A stretch of DNA of 64,000 nt from Astropecten irregularis. Its lineage: Eukaryota; Echinodermata; Asteroidea; Paxillosida; Astropectinidae. Position 1 is the stretch's first letter. Each line of letters opens with the position of its first letter. The translations under genes and the position numbers were made by a program. The stretch lies in NCBI GenBank assembly GCA_963971285.1, contig OZ020244.1, forward strand, positions 30,256,001-30,320,000, written 5' to 3'. The notes under the pieces are model-generated. The model had not been told where the DNA came from, did not search any database, and saw nothing but the letters and a program-made list of their open reading frames with translations. Of the stretch, positions 12,442-25,398 are shown one piece after another.

Positions 12442-13411
12442 ATTGTGGAATGTCTGGACCATGTGTAGCAACTCATCCCATACAATTATCCTCTCATTGG
12501 TTTTACCATCTTCAATACAAATACATACATTATACGTGTTTGTGTGTGTGCCTTTTGTTTGTCAAATTCCACTTAGTGGCTTTCCCTGACCTCAATTTCG
12601 TATAATTTTCTTTTGCTACTTGACATTTATAGCAAATAGAGCCCCTATATTTGTTCAGTTTTTCTGAAGAAGAAAAACATACTTTGAATTAATGATGACA
12701 TTAATTTGGTTGCCTAAAACTAATAAACTGCATTCCGGTACATTTGAGAGACTGGGTAGTTTGTTCATCTCTCTTGTGATGAAGCATATAGCTAAGGCTG
12801 CTGGGCATGCAGTTCTGGGCCAATCTGTCTTTGCTGATCAGTGTTAAATATCCAAGCTCCTCCTTGTCATATCGTGTCAGTTTTCTCTCCAGCTCGCCAG
12901 CATTTTTCCTTCTGAACACAGTGCGGCATCGTGGGCTTGTGGCATCGCCTATCTCATCATCTAGGTTTTGCAGCTGAGGTCATCAAGACCAGCTTCAATT
13001 TTTTGACATTTTTCACACATATGTCATACATTATTGTTTGTTTTAATGAGATAGCTCTGGCCATACACTTTTGTTTATTTTTAATGAGCATAGGCTGGTA
13101 TGTGAATTTACATACCTACAAATGTAGGGTAGCGTCATGGACATTTTGTTTGTAGTAAAGGATTCAGGCATGCAACTTTTCATTGCGTCATCAGCTGACT
13201 TGATTCCTCATTGTTCTCATAACATTCATGCCATTGAAAATAGGAAAACGCTGCACAAAGTCCTGTAAAGATTGGAATTTCCTTCGAGTTGCATAACTAA
13301 GGATTGCATACTATATGGTTATGTATTTGAACTGGTTCTCATACTATTTAAGCAAGACAGTGTTTAATGTTCTTGAGCAAGCTGCATTACCCTGATTGAA
13401 GTACACTACTT
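12442..13411. other. Non-coding stretch, nothing recognised
   Basis: No supported unit was seen. Confidence 0.45.
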
Positions 13412-13699
13412 AGGGGTTGAATTTCATGAAAAAAAGCACTGGACCGCAGGTCTAGTAACTGAAGCATTTACTAGACCTGAACTTTTTTCACAAGACCTGT
13501 GGCATTTAAGTACATAGGAAAACTGTAATATTTATATGCAATAATGTGTCAAAAATCATAAATTTAGGAACCATTTTATTTGTGCAAGGAAAGCAAAATC
13601 ACTAGACAGATAGTTTCACTAGTGCAGTACACACTTTACTAGACCAACACTGAAATCACTAGACTCGGTCGAGGGTCTAGTGGATATTTCGAGCCCTGC
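13412..13699. mobile_element. Palindromic element with CTAGACC motifs
   Basis: AGGGGTTGAATTTCATG and the reverse complement of the right end (AGGGCTCGAAATATCC) form degenerate inverted ends. Many inverted CTAGAC words lie inside. Confidence 0.5.
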
Positions 13700-13856
13700 A
13701 ACTGACCGGGCTCACAACTTTGGACATCTTTGCCTTTCCTTGAATAAAAACCCCAAAAGTATGACATGTTGCTGGAAGTTGTCTCTACAATGTGGTCTTG
13801 ATCATGTTTCTGATTTTGCGGTGGTGTGTGATATGACTCCATGGAGAAAAAAATCT

Positions 13857-14180
13857 TGTGGGGTGCTGTGGCCTAGTGGTCTGGCGTGTCGAACCCAAAG
13901 TCTTGTGGTCAATCTACAGATTGTGGGTTCAAATCCAGCCATGGGTTAATGGTGCTTGTGTCCTTGGGCAAGACACTTTGTCACATATTGCTCCTCTTCA
14001 CCCAGGAGTAAATGGGTACCTGTGAGGGTAGAGATGGCAGCCGGGGCTGTATACTCCCCAGGGAGTTGAGATGGTTTCAGGAATGTAAATTATGGCCGGA
14101 TGACCAGGGATAATAATAATGTACATCGCTTTGATCTTCTTGGAAAGGCGCTTTATAAATGCCCATTATTATTATTATTA
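13857..14180 (+). mobile_element. tRNA-derived SINE
   Basis: The head is tRNA-like, with an A box (TGGCCTAGTGG) and a B box (GGTTCAAATCC). A core follows containing CCTTGGGCAAGACACTTTG and GAGTAAATGGGTACCTG, words widespread in invertebrate SINEs. The tail is GGCGCTTTATAAATGCC followed by (ATT)n. This is the classic SINE layout: polymerase III head, conserved core, LINE-like tail. Confidence 0.85.
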
Positions 14181-14629
14181 TTATAATTAGAAAAAAAGCC
14201 CCAAGCATTTTATAAATTGCCTTCACAAGGAGGGGAGAAGACCTTTGTGTTCAAGCCTCAGCTTAAAAGGCCTTTCCACACGACACTAAAAAAAAACTTG
14301 CAACCATTGACAAATTCTCTCATGGTTGCGAAATGAAGATTATAAAAGTGTAGTTGTGTGAACATGTGAAAAGACACCAATGCTTGAGAGTGACCGACGT
14401 CCCTGGTTAATCCTCGAGAGATTTTGTCCGAGGTCCAGACCTATGACAAAATCTTCTGCTAGATTTCTTAATTAAATAAGCATTTGTGTCTCCACAAAGG
14501 CTTGCTCAAGCAGGAGAAAAGCTTTTGCTATTTTTTATTAGCACTGTGTGAAAAAAATCCTTTGGTCATGGCTCTTGTTTATATTCCTATTTTGGCTAGA
14601 TGTGCTACATGTAGCAGGAGTGCTTTAAA
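14181..14629. other. Non-coding stretch, nothing recognised
   Basis: No supported unit was seen. Confidence 0.45.
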
Positions 14630-14998
14630 TTAAAGGTAATATCATACTTTGGTTTTTGTCAAAGAAATGCAGATTCATGGGCAACCGCAAAAAATATCAA
14701 GACAGATACAGTAATAGTCATCTGTGAAAATTTCAGTCCCATACGGTTTTTTGAGAAAACAGTGAAAAACAGCCACAATGTTTCTTAAGTCTTTTCTCTT
14801 TTATATTTTTGATCTTTCAAAAGATCAAACAGATTTTCGGTCGTTGTTTTACTAATTTCTAGATAAATACACCATTTCAGGCGGAAATATTTTAATGATA
14901 TGTTTCTACCACCACCATCTTCATACCCCATAAGTTATACATAGATCTGTGAACATTTCTGTTTTTGGCTTCTTACCAAAGTATGATGCTACCTTTAA
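14630..14998 (+). mobile_element. TTAA MITE, family 1, copy 3
   Basis: A complete copy bounded by TTAA, with the inverted AGGTAATATCATACTTTGG end and its partner. Confidence 0.85.
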
Positions 14999-17900
14999 TT
15001 ACTCAGGAGAAATTGGTGGAATTTCAATTTTCTATTTCAATCTCTTGTTCGACGTCATCTTTCCAGTAGAGGTGACGGGAACACATCCAAATCGATTTGA
15101 AATAAGAGAAATTAAAAGACTGTATACCTCTTGCCTGTGTTGTCACGGCAATGAAAAATTAATAGATTATTGAAAAGAAATCAATGAATACATATTTGGC
15201 TGTCTGTCTGTCGGCGTATTTGAATTTGGTTTACTGAGCAATAAGTATTTGTTCTGACGAGAAACCTCTTTTTTTTAGTTTGCTTAATTGGCGGCAGCCC
15301 CTTTCCATTGCTATGTATTATTTAAACTCAAAGTCAAGGACGTGCAGAAACATCAATGTTATTTAATCGCGCATGTCGCCCCGACGGAAGGACAAAAAGA
15401 CACAAAGAAGAGTAACATGAACACATGATTGCGGCATCAAGGACGCTGAATTAGGTTCGGCATTGTGGTAGGGTAGGACCCTAGTTCATCTAAATGGCAA
15501 GAATGCCGGAGGCAGAGTGGCATTGATGATAACATTGTCTGTCATATTCTCCTGCCCTTGTTTCATGTCTTTACTTCTAGTGTTTTTTCTTTGTCTGATC
15601 AGACATAGAGAGTTGTGTGGAATGGAAATTGCGTGAAATTGAGTTTCAATTCATGAACATGTACATTGGACATTTTTGACACTGCTGGCTTTGCTGCTGC
15701 CAATGTTTTGTTGCTTGTTTTTTTTCCTGTAAGTGTGGATTTTCGATCCAAATAAGATCTCTGGAGGTAAAAGTCTTATACACTGTCCATTCATATTCGT
15801 CATTATTGGAAATTTATGAGAAAAACAATTAAAACTGACACAATCTGGAACAGATTAAAAAACTGAAAGTAAGGAAAGGTTTAATGTAGGATGGTGAATC
15901 TCTGGGTTAAAATGCAGTTTGTAGTGGGAAAGGGATATCAGAAATAGGAATATTACTACATCATTTAATAGTAATACACACACACACATAGCAGTATTTG
16001 TACACATGTTCTTTATTATACATGTGTACCATACATACAATTACCTTTTTATCAGTTAGATTTGATCAGATTCAGTAAGATTTTTGACATGAAGGATAGG
16101 AAAATTACTGAGATCTTCTGATTGATAAATCAGAATTTTAAAAATTATTTGTTAGTATTTCCTGAGTAAAAGTAAGATTTTTGCTTTCATTTTGCCTGTA
16201 AAATAATATTTTTGCAATACATTTTTCATTAGCATTGATCCCATAAGTAGCTTTGAGATTCTCATTAAGATCCAATACAAAGATTGTCGTGACAAAAACA
16301 AAAAAAGCAAAACGAAACAAAACAACTTGTTTTTAGTCACACTGACGTATTAATTGTTGATGTCCCTAATGATAATCATCATTAAGTTCCTTCCTAAAAG
16401 CACCCAAAGTGAATTGAATTGCGACTTTGTGTATCGTTGTAAATCTGATTCTCTCCACCCTGGAAATTTCTCCGTAACGGGGGAAGAAGTTTTTGTATAA
16501 AAACTTGAAACCCTGGCATATTGTGCTGTTTTAACGTACATGTACGTCATAGTCAGTGCAGACTTCAGATCCTCGCTGGCACTGCGGTACTAAAAGCTTT
16601 CGTTCTTTCTTTCTTTCCTTTTTTGTTATGATATTGAATTTGCTTTTCCGTCTCCTGAATACCTGCCAGAATCAATGGATGGCATATTATGAAATCAAGC
16701 ATTCTCTCCTCGGCTACAAGAGCCCCCCCCCCCTCCCTCTCCCCCCCCCCCCCCCCCCCCCCCCCCTCCAGACTAACAGCCACAGGGAAGGAATTTGATG
16801 CGACCATCTTTAAATTGCATTTAATCGCCAGATGCTTTTAAAGAGACTTTTTTTTTTCTGTCTTCAAAGTTTGAGTTCAAATGAACCGACCAAAAGCCTT
16901 TCATTTTTTTTTTTTACTGCCACCGAACAATCAGAGAGAAATTCCTGAATCTCTCTGGCAGGTTGCCATGGCAACGCATACCATGCTCTCTGTAAGGATG
17001 GGATAGTATATATATATAAATATATATTTTCTTTTAGTAATGGCTCATTTTGTTTTTAACATCTCAAGTTAGAATTGAGTTGAATCTCTTGTATCATTGC
17101 TACAGTAAATAGATTAAACAGAAACACTTATTTATCCCGTTTTCTTAAGAATTCATTTTTTTTCTTTTAGATTATAAATTCGTTTATCATTTTGTTTGTC
17201 ATGAGATGAATCTTTTCCAAATGCGTAAAGAAAAAAAATTTAATGCAAACTTTCTATGTTTTGTGAAGAAATTCTTGCAGACCATTTCAATTCTTTCAAT
17301 TAGTTTGTGAAGAATATTTACATATATTCATATACCTGGATCGGACCTTAGGGAGACAAGGTTTGCTATAATTTCGACCTTAGGGAGACACAGAACATTT
17401 TGGTGTCTCCCTAATTTTGTAGGTACCTTTATAGACACATTCCCAATTTTTTATAGAGAATAGAGAATGCTCTCAACAGCTCTCAACATGCTCTCTCTTT
17501 TTGTCAAATGTTGCTCAAATTCTACATGGTTATGGCCAAGACATGGCTGTATCACATATCTGAATTTTGAAGTGATAAACAGCTTAGTTTTCATAAAATA
17601 GTTCTCGACACAAGTGCTGCGGTTTTTTTTTTTTGGGGGGGGGGGGGGGCACTCTGTATAGCAATATTTTACCTCTCATCTCAGTGGTCTCCTGTTAGAT
17701 TCCCATGCCAGGGTTATTTTGTGGATTTTTTTTCCTTCAGATACATTCTTGGCAGTTTTCCTCCCGCACTTAAGACAACTCCATGTTCTCAGATCTCAGC
17801 AAATTTCACTGGCTCAGTAAATTCAGTATGCATTTCCAAGAATCCTTGACTCCCTATTTAAAGCTACAACCATGATCAATTCTGTCCCTTATTTTTTTTG

Positions 17901-18391
17901 TGCGCGTACATGACACAATCGCATTGAAATTTGTGATGGGTGAAGAAATTTATAAGTCAAAAGAAGAAAGAAGAGAAATATCCCTTATGTGCCGTTGATT
18001 CCATCTCGTTCTACGTCGGCTGATTGTTTGCCGTTAGTAATACAATAACAGCCCTGATGCCGTCCATTAGACGCTGTCTGAAGGTTCGTGCGACGTGCAC
18101 GTCATCAAGGTCAACGTTTCAGCGCCAAGGAGACGCATGGTTGCAAAATTGAACAGATTATAACATGATTGCTGTTAAAGTCATTTTGCAGTCATCAGAC
18201 CTTTGCTTATACTGTACAAATACATGAACCTTTGATGTATGATCCTCATTCTGCCAAATGAGCTATATAAGCATTAAATTACAGTCATCAAATATTTGGA
18301 TTATAGGGACTCGTTAGTGTCGAGAGCAGAAATAACAAACATAAATTAGATTTGGACTCCAAATGGGCAATTCCACGGTATAAGTTACATG
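14999..18391. other. Long non-coding stretch with homopolymer tracts
   Basis: Holds a C-run (16723-16766, interrupted), a T-then-G run (about 17624-17650), a short CA tract (about 15975) and a TA tract (about 17008). Around 17342-17430 there are two CCTTAGGGAGACA words and one inverted GTGTCTCCCTAA. No gene was recognised. Confidence 0.5.
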
Positions 18392-18700
18392 TTAAAGGTA
18401 GTATCATACTTTGGTTTTTGTCAAAGAAATACAGATTCATGGACATTTCAGTCATTGTTTTACAAGTTTATCCAGAAATTAGTTAAACAACGACCGAAAG
18501 TCTTTTTGATCTTTTAAAAGGTCAAAAATAAAAGAGAAAAGACTTAAGAAATATTGTGGCCGTTTTTCACTGTTTTCTCAAAAAATGGGCACCGTATGGG
18601 ACTGAAATTTTCACATGACTATTACTGTATCGTCCTTGATAATTTTGCCCATGAATCTTTATTTCTTTGACAAAAAACCAATGTATTATATTACCTTTAA
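18392..18700. mobile_element. TTAA MITE family 1, copy 4, symmetrised
   Basis: It is bounded by TTAA. Both ends carry the same sub-terminal block (TTTTTGTCAAAGAAATACAG and its reverse complement), whereas ordinary copies have two different halves. The element has become a near-perfect palindrome at its ends. Confidence 0.8.
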
Positions 18701-19621
18701 GAGAGATGTTACATGCTGTACACTTAACAAGTAAACTGCATTGACTTTATCATCATATTAAAGCTTCACCATTGGTTGAAAGTAATACACAGGTCTGCAT
18801 CATGAATAGATTTACAGAATATGAATATTAATGAATTGTTTTCGTCTGGGAGGTAGAATACAGAATGAGTATGTTAATAAAGCCCAGTGCAAACATTGAG
18901 ACTAAACCTGTTGACTATTTTCTTATTTTTACTAATCCGGCATAAAATCCTGACATAAATCCTTCCAATCCTTTGCATTAAACTCCCACATACATGTACT
19001 GCAAGAAATTGTCTCATCACAATATCATGGCTTATAGTGCATGAACATATGGGAATTCTAAGTACCATCATGTATAGCATATTTTACCTGCGTGTAATGC
19101 TGTACCGTATCTACCCCAGTGGGATCCCGTTCTTTTGTTTCAAAAGAACTAATTTGATTTGTGATTCCGGCATTCTTGCCCCCTGGGGGAGACGGAGAGT
19201 CGGCACGTTGAACTCTAGGGTCATTATCAGAGGAAGCGTTATAGAGCAAGACAAACGTCTTTAATACTATCATGCTGATGTGACAGTCATATGTAGCATC
19301 TTGTTATGAGTTATGGGTTCAATCCACGGGGGAGAGCCTGGAGGGAATGTTGAATGTACGTTCCATGTTTGCATTCTTATCGGGGATCTTGACCCCAGGG
19401 TATATATAACAAAACACACTGTTGATGCATTCATTGCCATGTGTGTTTGTGTGTTTTGATTATTTGCCCGGAAATTACATTATGGTCATACACTGGTTTT
19501 TTTTTTTTTTGCCAAATATGTTGTCACGCCATTTTAAACAGCGTCATGTGCAGCAATTATTCTTGCTTAAAATTAGACATGCTTACGATGAGCATTATTT
19601 AGCAACAACATGTCAATGGTC
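18701..19621. other. Non-coding stretch, nothing recognised
   Basis: No supported unit was seen. Confidence 0.45.
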
Positions 19622-19771
19622 TGGGCTGGATTTCTCCAAACACTAAACATTAATCTTAAGATGAGTTGTCAGTATATCACCATATTTGTATTGTGACATC
19701 ACACTTTGCATAATAATTAAGATTAATTCATTCTTATCAAGATCAATCTTAGTGCTTTGTGAAATCAGCTC
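19622..19771. mobile_element. Palindromic element, type R copy 3
   Basis: TGGGCTGGATTTCTCCAAA and rc CTTTGTGAAATCAG ends, with ATTAATCTTAAG inside. Confidence 0.65.
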
Positions 19772-19850
19772 CTTACTGTCATTCTTAAACTTACAATCAG
19801 CTTCTGCTGTCATTCATTTTGTCCAGTTGGGTCCAAAATGTTATCCTAGT

Positions 19851-20030
19851 GGGGTCGATTTCACAAAGCCCTACGATCAATCGTAACTCATAACTCAAGT
19901 TCCTTATCAATCGTAACTTGTAACTCAAGTTACGAAGGATAACTGATTGTATCCTACGTAGGGCTGCATCAACGCATCATAAGTCCTACGATTGATCGTA
20001 AGTTTCACTGAGTTTGGTGAAATCGACCCC
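19851..20030. mobile_element. Palindromic element, type Q copy 1
   Basis: GGGGTCGATTTCACAAAGCC and rc GGTGAAATCGACCCC ends enclose CTACGATCAATCGTAACT, ACTCAAGTTACGAAGGATAA and CCTACGTAGGGCTGC blocks. This is a reference copy for type Q. Confidence 0.8.
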
Positions 20031-20246
20031 TGGATACATTGTGTGAGATAAAGCACACAGCTCGGGTATCCACAAATTTTCCACACAAATAACCAATTTC
20101 ATAAATGTTTTGAAAAATGTTTGGCTTCAAACTGAACTTACTGAAGTCAATGTTGAAACCCCTTTTGGAACTGTCAAATGCACAAACAGTAATTCACAGA
20201 TATGTTTAGTTTTTGTTTTGTAGCATATGTATGAATAAGACTAAAT

Positions 20247-20615
20247 TTAAGGTAGTATCATACTTCGGTAACATACCAAAACAGAAATCTTCACAGATTC
20301 ACCTATAACTTACAGGGTGTAAAGATGGTGATGGTAGAAACATTGCATTAAAATATTTCTGCCTGAATTACTGAAATGCTGTATTTATCCAAGGAAGAGT
20401 AAAATCAGTGACCAAAATTATTTTTGATCTTTTAAACATCAAAAATAAAAGAGAAAAGACTTGGCCGTTTTTCACTGTTTTCTCAAAAACGTGGGAACCG
20501 TATACGACTGAAATTTTCACAGACTGACAGATGACTGTTACTTTATCTTCCTTGATATTTTTGCCCATGAATCTGTATTTCTTTGACAAAAACCAAAGTA
20601 TGATATTACCTTTAA
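20247..20615 (-). mobile_element. TTAA MITE, family 1, copy 5
   Basis: TTAA-bounded and full length, reverse orientation relative to copy 2. Confidence 0.85.
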
Positions 20616-20926
20616 TACAAATTTTTAATCCAGTAATAATTAGTCTTGGAATTCTCAGTGGATTCTTTATTGTAATAATTATTTAAACACATTGATGTAT
20701 AGTTGCATTGGAAATTTCATTCAACACATTTTTTCGTGACGTGCTTCCTGCTCGTGGAGAAAAATTTCCTGTATGGACAAAACGGCATGTGACATAAATT
20801 TGCAGAAATGTATTTGCTAGTTTCGGGGTCTAAATTGTTTATTTATGACAAGGCAGAAGAGCTACATTGTACATGTACACACGTGATATGTTTGAATCCT
20901 GGTATGATTAAAAACTAGTCAGGCCA

Positions 20927-21274
20927 TTAAAGTACTGTACTGGTTTGGTAACAAATCCAAACAGAAATGTTCACAGATTTATGAATAACTTTCAGGGTAT
21001 GAAGATGGTGCTTGTAGAAACATACCATTATAGTATTTCTACCTGAAATGGTGTATTTATCCAAAAATTAGTAAAACAAAGAACGAAAACAGTTTAGGTC
21101 TTGGGGGTGAGATAAAAATTCCTACATACTGTGAGTGTTTTTCACTGATTTCTACACTCCAATGATGATGAAAACTAGATTTCACAGATTTGTTTTTTAT
21201 TCCATGACAAATTACATTATGAACAGTCTGCAGCTGCTCTGTCACCTTTACCAATCATGTTTATTGTGCCTTAA
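20927..21274 (-). mobile_element. TTAA MITE, family 2, copy 1
   Basis: TTAA-bounded. The left half (ACAGAAATGTTCACAG through GAAATGGTGTATTTATCC) matches family 1. The terminus and the right half (ending ACCTTTACCAATCATG) do not. Confidence 0.75.
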
Positions 21275-22430
21275 CAAATAATAATAAATGATAATAAAAA
21301 TAACATAAAAAAGAAAAAAAACCACTCCCCATACAAAGAGAGTTTCACTGTACCTTTATACTGGTGGTCAGCTGGTTTTAGTCCTGAGCTTGATCAGATG
21401 TTTGAAGGGCCAATGTGAATCCGTGTCACAGCTATTACAGGTCTGCCATGAACACTCTGATCTCCCTCAATGCACACGTGCTGTACTCGCTCGCTCACAC
21501 ACTTCCAACCCTCGTCGTTGCTGTCTGTGTTTTAACCACCAACCTTCAAGAAGTAAACTGGCCTTGTATATACATGTGCAGCCTTTGCTAGATTTTTTTT
21601 CCCCTTCTTTTCCTCCGGGTCCACCGCTCAAAAAATGCGGCAGCCTAGTTAAATCCGTCTCCTAGCAACAACATGCGAAACGCACTTGCCGCCAACCACG
21701 TAATACAATTTCTTCCTTTTTTGCCACTGCTCGTGCTGCTGGGTTGTTTTTTTGTATTATTGTTGTTGTAGGTTTTGTTTGTCTCCCTTTCTTGCTCTCT
21801 CTATTCTGTGCTGACATTTATAGAAGTCCTTGTCTGTCTTTTATATTTATGTGTGTTTGTATCATGTTGTAGCTAGGATGAGATATGGCGTCTAACATTC
21901 CCGTCAAGAATCATGGTATGATGGCTTCTTACTGAACGTCATGATGTCAGACGACTGTATTATATATGCATGCTTATTAGTGATGTCATAATCCATCCAT
22001 GTCTACTGTTTGCCGGTATAATTGTTCAGCTTGCGTGATACGTGTACATGTGAATTAGTCTCTACCCAAAAATAGGGATTTAATGAGTAGAGGCTGTATA
22101 TGACAAGCAGTTTATAATCATTCCCGTAAATGAATCGATGGATTGGAAATAATCTGAGGCTGGTTTCATTGGAGATGCTTGATTAAGCACATAAATTAGC
22201 TTATCATATACTTATATTGTTTTACACCTGGACTACCTATCCGGCCATAATCCCGGGTACAGTGCAAAATTACCTGCGAGTGGCTTTCACATGGCTTAGC
22301 ATGGACATTTCATGGACTACGGTAATTAAGGCAAGCTCAACCTTGGAGCCTGTCTTTTTTGTCTAAAAATGCATCTTTCATCATACATGTATGAAATTTA
22401 TTCCATCAGTAAGTGTAATCAAATTGTGTA
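21275..22430. other. Non-coding stretch, nothing recognised
   Basis: No supported unit was seen. Confidence 0.45.
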
Positions 22431-22490
22431 CAGTGGAATGCTGCTTTAACGAACACAGCAAGATCCGCTGTAATCGTTCATTGTAGCGTT
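22431..22490. mobile_element. Pogo-like element end fragment
   Basis: It starts TA then CAGTGGAATGCTGCTTTAAC, matching the end of the element at 52635. The remainder is degraded. Confidence 0.45.
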
Positions 22491-22679
22491 TTTTCCAATG
22501 CTATAGTAATTTAAAAATTGATGATTGGAAATGCATGTGTCTCGATCAGGTTGGAAATCAATGGATTGGAAATAATTGGAAATTGGAAATGCCGTACTGT
22601 TTCTCAGGTTGCAGCATTGCTAATGTCGCAATGTACATGTATTTTAAAGATTATCCTTGAGCTATAGCTGTATGTGAGT

Positions 22680-22843
22680 GGTTTCATGACTTCTGACTGC
22701 CAAACGAACAAAGACAACTATTTAGGGAAACCACCAACAGAGCTGGATAAACCTGTTGGTAAGAGCGTCGGTATACAGTGTTCCGGAGGTCGCTGGTTCG
22801 AATCCTGCTCCGGTAAATGTGTCTTTAGTTCACTTTTCAATGA
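22680..22843 (+). repeat. tRNA-containing repeat, copy 1
   Basis: A conserved 5' block (TGACTGCCAAACGAACAAAG) precedes a degenerate tRNA-like unit with B box GGTTCGAATCC, then a 3' block ending TTCACTTTTCAATG. Confidence 0.7.
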
Positions 22844-24021
22844 ATTTACAAAATGCAATTTTTTGGTACAGTATTTCAGGGATGATGTTTGGTAGTGTAC
22901 ATATAGTGACATGCGTATTCGGTATATCAACATTCCTCTGTATTATGAAAACATACATGTTTATGAATGACAACATGAACAATTTATTAACTGTAAGATT
23001 CCATAGATAGAGGCACTGGGTTGCCCCCCCCCCTTACTATTAGATGTTTGTCTTAGAAATATTTATTCGTTTCAAATTTCAGGAAAATGTTCATCTTTTG
23101 AAAAACTAAGGCCGATTTACCTCCTGACCTTGGCACTGAGACAGATGCAATATGAACTTATATTGTACATGTATGTAATATGTTACACCTTTTACCATCA
23201 TCACCTGGCTGACATTTCAATTTTCCAGAACATGTCGCTTCACGGTCTGGTACCTTTACCTGGTAACCTCCTAAAGAACACCTCCCCCTTCCCCATTCCT
23301 CCTTCCCCAATTCCCCTTCCCCCTTGGGTGGGGGGTACGTGTGTGCATGTTGTACAATCAAGGACACCCATGTCTAGTCTACATGCGGCCCTCGGCAATT
23401 TTTAAAGTAAAAACCACTATCAAATCAATACCATTGGAGCTATGACATTCCCCCAGTTTCTTTTTCTTGTTTTCTTCTGCCTTTGGTTAACGCATGATAA
23501 GTCTGTGTTTCAACTCAATTTAACCTCCGTTACATTATTTGATTCCTTCACTACCATGCGCTCCCAATACTGCGTAGATGTCAGATGCATGAGACATGTA
23601 TTTAACTATTTCAGCTATGTGATCACATGATGTTTGCTTTGGATGCAGAATGATTATCAAACATGAGCGCGACTGTGGACATTAGGAGACGATCGTCAGA
23701 ACCAAGTCCCATCTGGGTATTACAACACGTCTCCTGGAAGCTCGTTCACTTTCCCAGAAGTAATGAGCTCTTAATAATTCCCCCAACACTTAGATTTACA
23801 CACCTACATGTGTTTATGTACATGTTCAATGCCTGTGGCTGTACATTACAGTGTGCGTGTACAGTCGATCAGCTATTGTGACAAGTGAAATAGTTACCGT
23901 AGTTTCTTATTATTGCATTGGTACATGCTCCATGTATTCAACGGAGATGTGAGAATAATACTGAGTATTAAACGTGACTGAAATGCCCAGTGGTCCCATT
24001 GTTAGTATCGCTTCTACTGCA
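22844..24021. other. Non-coding stretch with C-rich patches
   Basis: Short C-runs occur at about 23024 and 23280-23330. No gene or repeat was recognised. Confidence 0.45.
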
Positions 24022-24453
24022 AGCCTTCATTTAAATAAAAATGAGGAGAGCTGCAAATCACTCTCCTTAAATCAACATAGGGATTTTAGGAGAGTGATTT
24101 GCTCTCGCTAACAAAAATTAAGTTTGAGCTGCAAATCTAACTCCTTAAATCAACATAGGGCCTACTCATACTAGTGAATAAAGAGAACAATTTGCTCTTG
24201 CTAAACCAAGTTTCCGCATTTGTCCGGTTGTCGGGGAAAAGAGAACATGCAAAATTTTGCTTGTCCTGTTGAACATTTTTGTATTTTCCACAAAGGGTAA
24301 AATAATGTTGGCTGGAAAAATGTGATGTTTTAAAAAAAGGCAGCTCTCCTTAAATTGGATTAAAAGGAGCTCTTTTTTTTTGCTCTCCTTGGAAAACATT
24401 AAGGAGAGCGGAGGAGAGTGATCACTCTCACTCTCCTTAAAAATAAAGGCCTG
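24022..24453. mobile_element. Palindromic region with CTCTCCTTAA words
   Basis: Outer arms with AATAAAAATGAGGAGAG against the reverse complement of the right end (TTATTTTTAAGGAGAG), plus a smaller inverted pair CAAATCACTCTCC and GGAGAGTGATTTG inside. Confidence 0.5.
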
Positions 24454-24761
24454 TTTTACCCTTTTAATGTCAGATAAATTCCGTGCTGTATCAGTGACTA
24501 TTATAGAAGGTCTTTTAATACCACAGGATGCATGTGTATCTTAGTGCAAATTGTCTGACGATATTTTCCCTTGTTGATTGCTAGCCCAGTTGCACAAGAG
24601 GTTTGTAGTTGTCATAAGAAGTCATAAACATGGTAATTAACATTCAAGATGTATTGGTTTGTGGTTTTACATTGCTTCGCTATCGTCGGCCACTTTTAAC
24701 AAATTTGTTAAAGTGGAATTTAACGCCCACACAAGTCCTTTCGCCTGCTGTTAATCTTCAT
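24454..24761. other. Non-coding stretch, nothing recognised
   Basis: No supported unit was seen. Confidence 0.4.
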
Positions 24762-24908
24762 CGAAAAGTCAACAAAGAAAAATTGACTGGAGTGGGATTC
24801 ATACCTGTGACCTCCTGAATACCGTACAGGTGCTCTACCAACTGAGCCATCCAGCCCAATACAATAGTCAATTATCTTTGTTCGTTTGGCAGTCAGAAGC
24901 CATGAAAC
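24762..24908 (-). repeat. tRNA-containing repeat, copy 2
   Basis: On the minus strand: 5' block with GACTGCCAAACGAACAAAG, A box TGGCTCAGTTGG, B-box position degenerate, CCACTCCAGTCAA, then the 3' block. Confidence 0.75.
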
Positions 24909-25144
24909 TATACATACACCGCCATACCCCAAGGATCACTGCACCAATACGCGCAACAATGCTGCAACATGGAAAAACGGTACATGGGGGATCACTCAAA
25001 GATCTTAAAGATCGCTCAAAGAGTGTTAATCTTCACGCATTTTCCCCATTTATGTTTTTTCACGTGGGATCTGGAGCCCTTGCTGTGCACTCCACCCCAA
25101 AAAGTAAATCCCAGTTTATCAACAAATGCTAAATAATACATTTG

Positions 25145-25398
25145 TTGAAAGGTGAAAAGAAAAGTTGACTGGAGCGGGATTCGACAGCGACTGACTGAAT
25201 TCAAAGTCATTGAAAAGTGAACAAAGAAACATTGACTGGACTTGCTTCTGACTGCCAAACGAACAAAGGTAATGGACTATTGGGGTCGACCACCAATGTA
25301 AAGCTGGATGGCTTATTTGGTAGAGCGCCTGTATGGTATTCAGGAGGTCGCCGGTTCGAATCCCGCTCCAGTCAATTTTTCTTTGTTCACTTTTCAAA
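25145..25398 (+). repeat. tRNA-containing repeat, copy 3, with two inverted 3' fragments
   Basis: 25247-25398 is a full plus-strand copy whose tRNA-like unit has A box GCTTATTTGGTAGAGC and B box GGTTCGAATCC. Just upstream, 25145-25240 carries two minus-strand 3' ends in tandem (TTGACTGGAGCGGGATTCG and a second TTGACTGGA). Confidence 0.75.

Noticed and set aside
18225..18270. A YDPHSAK-like reading as a possible SENP8 middle exon
   Set aside because: It ends at once in a stop, lacks the preceding HWSLL motif and has no splice donor.
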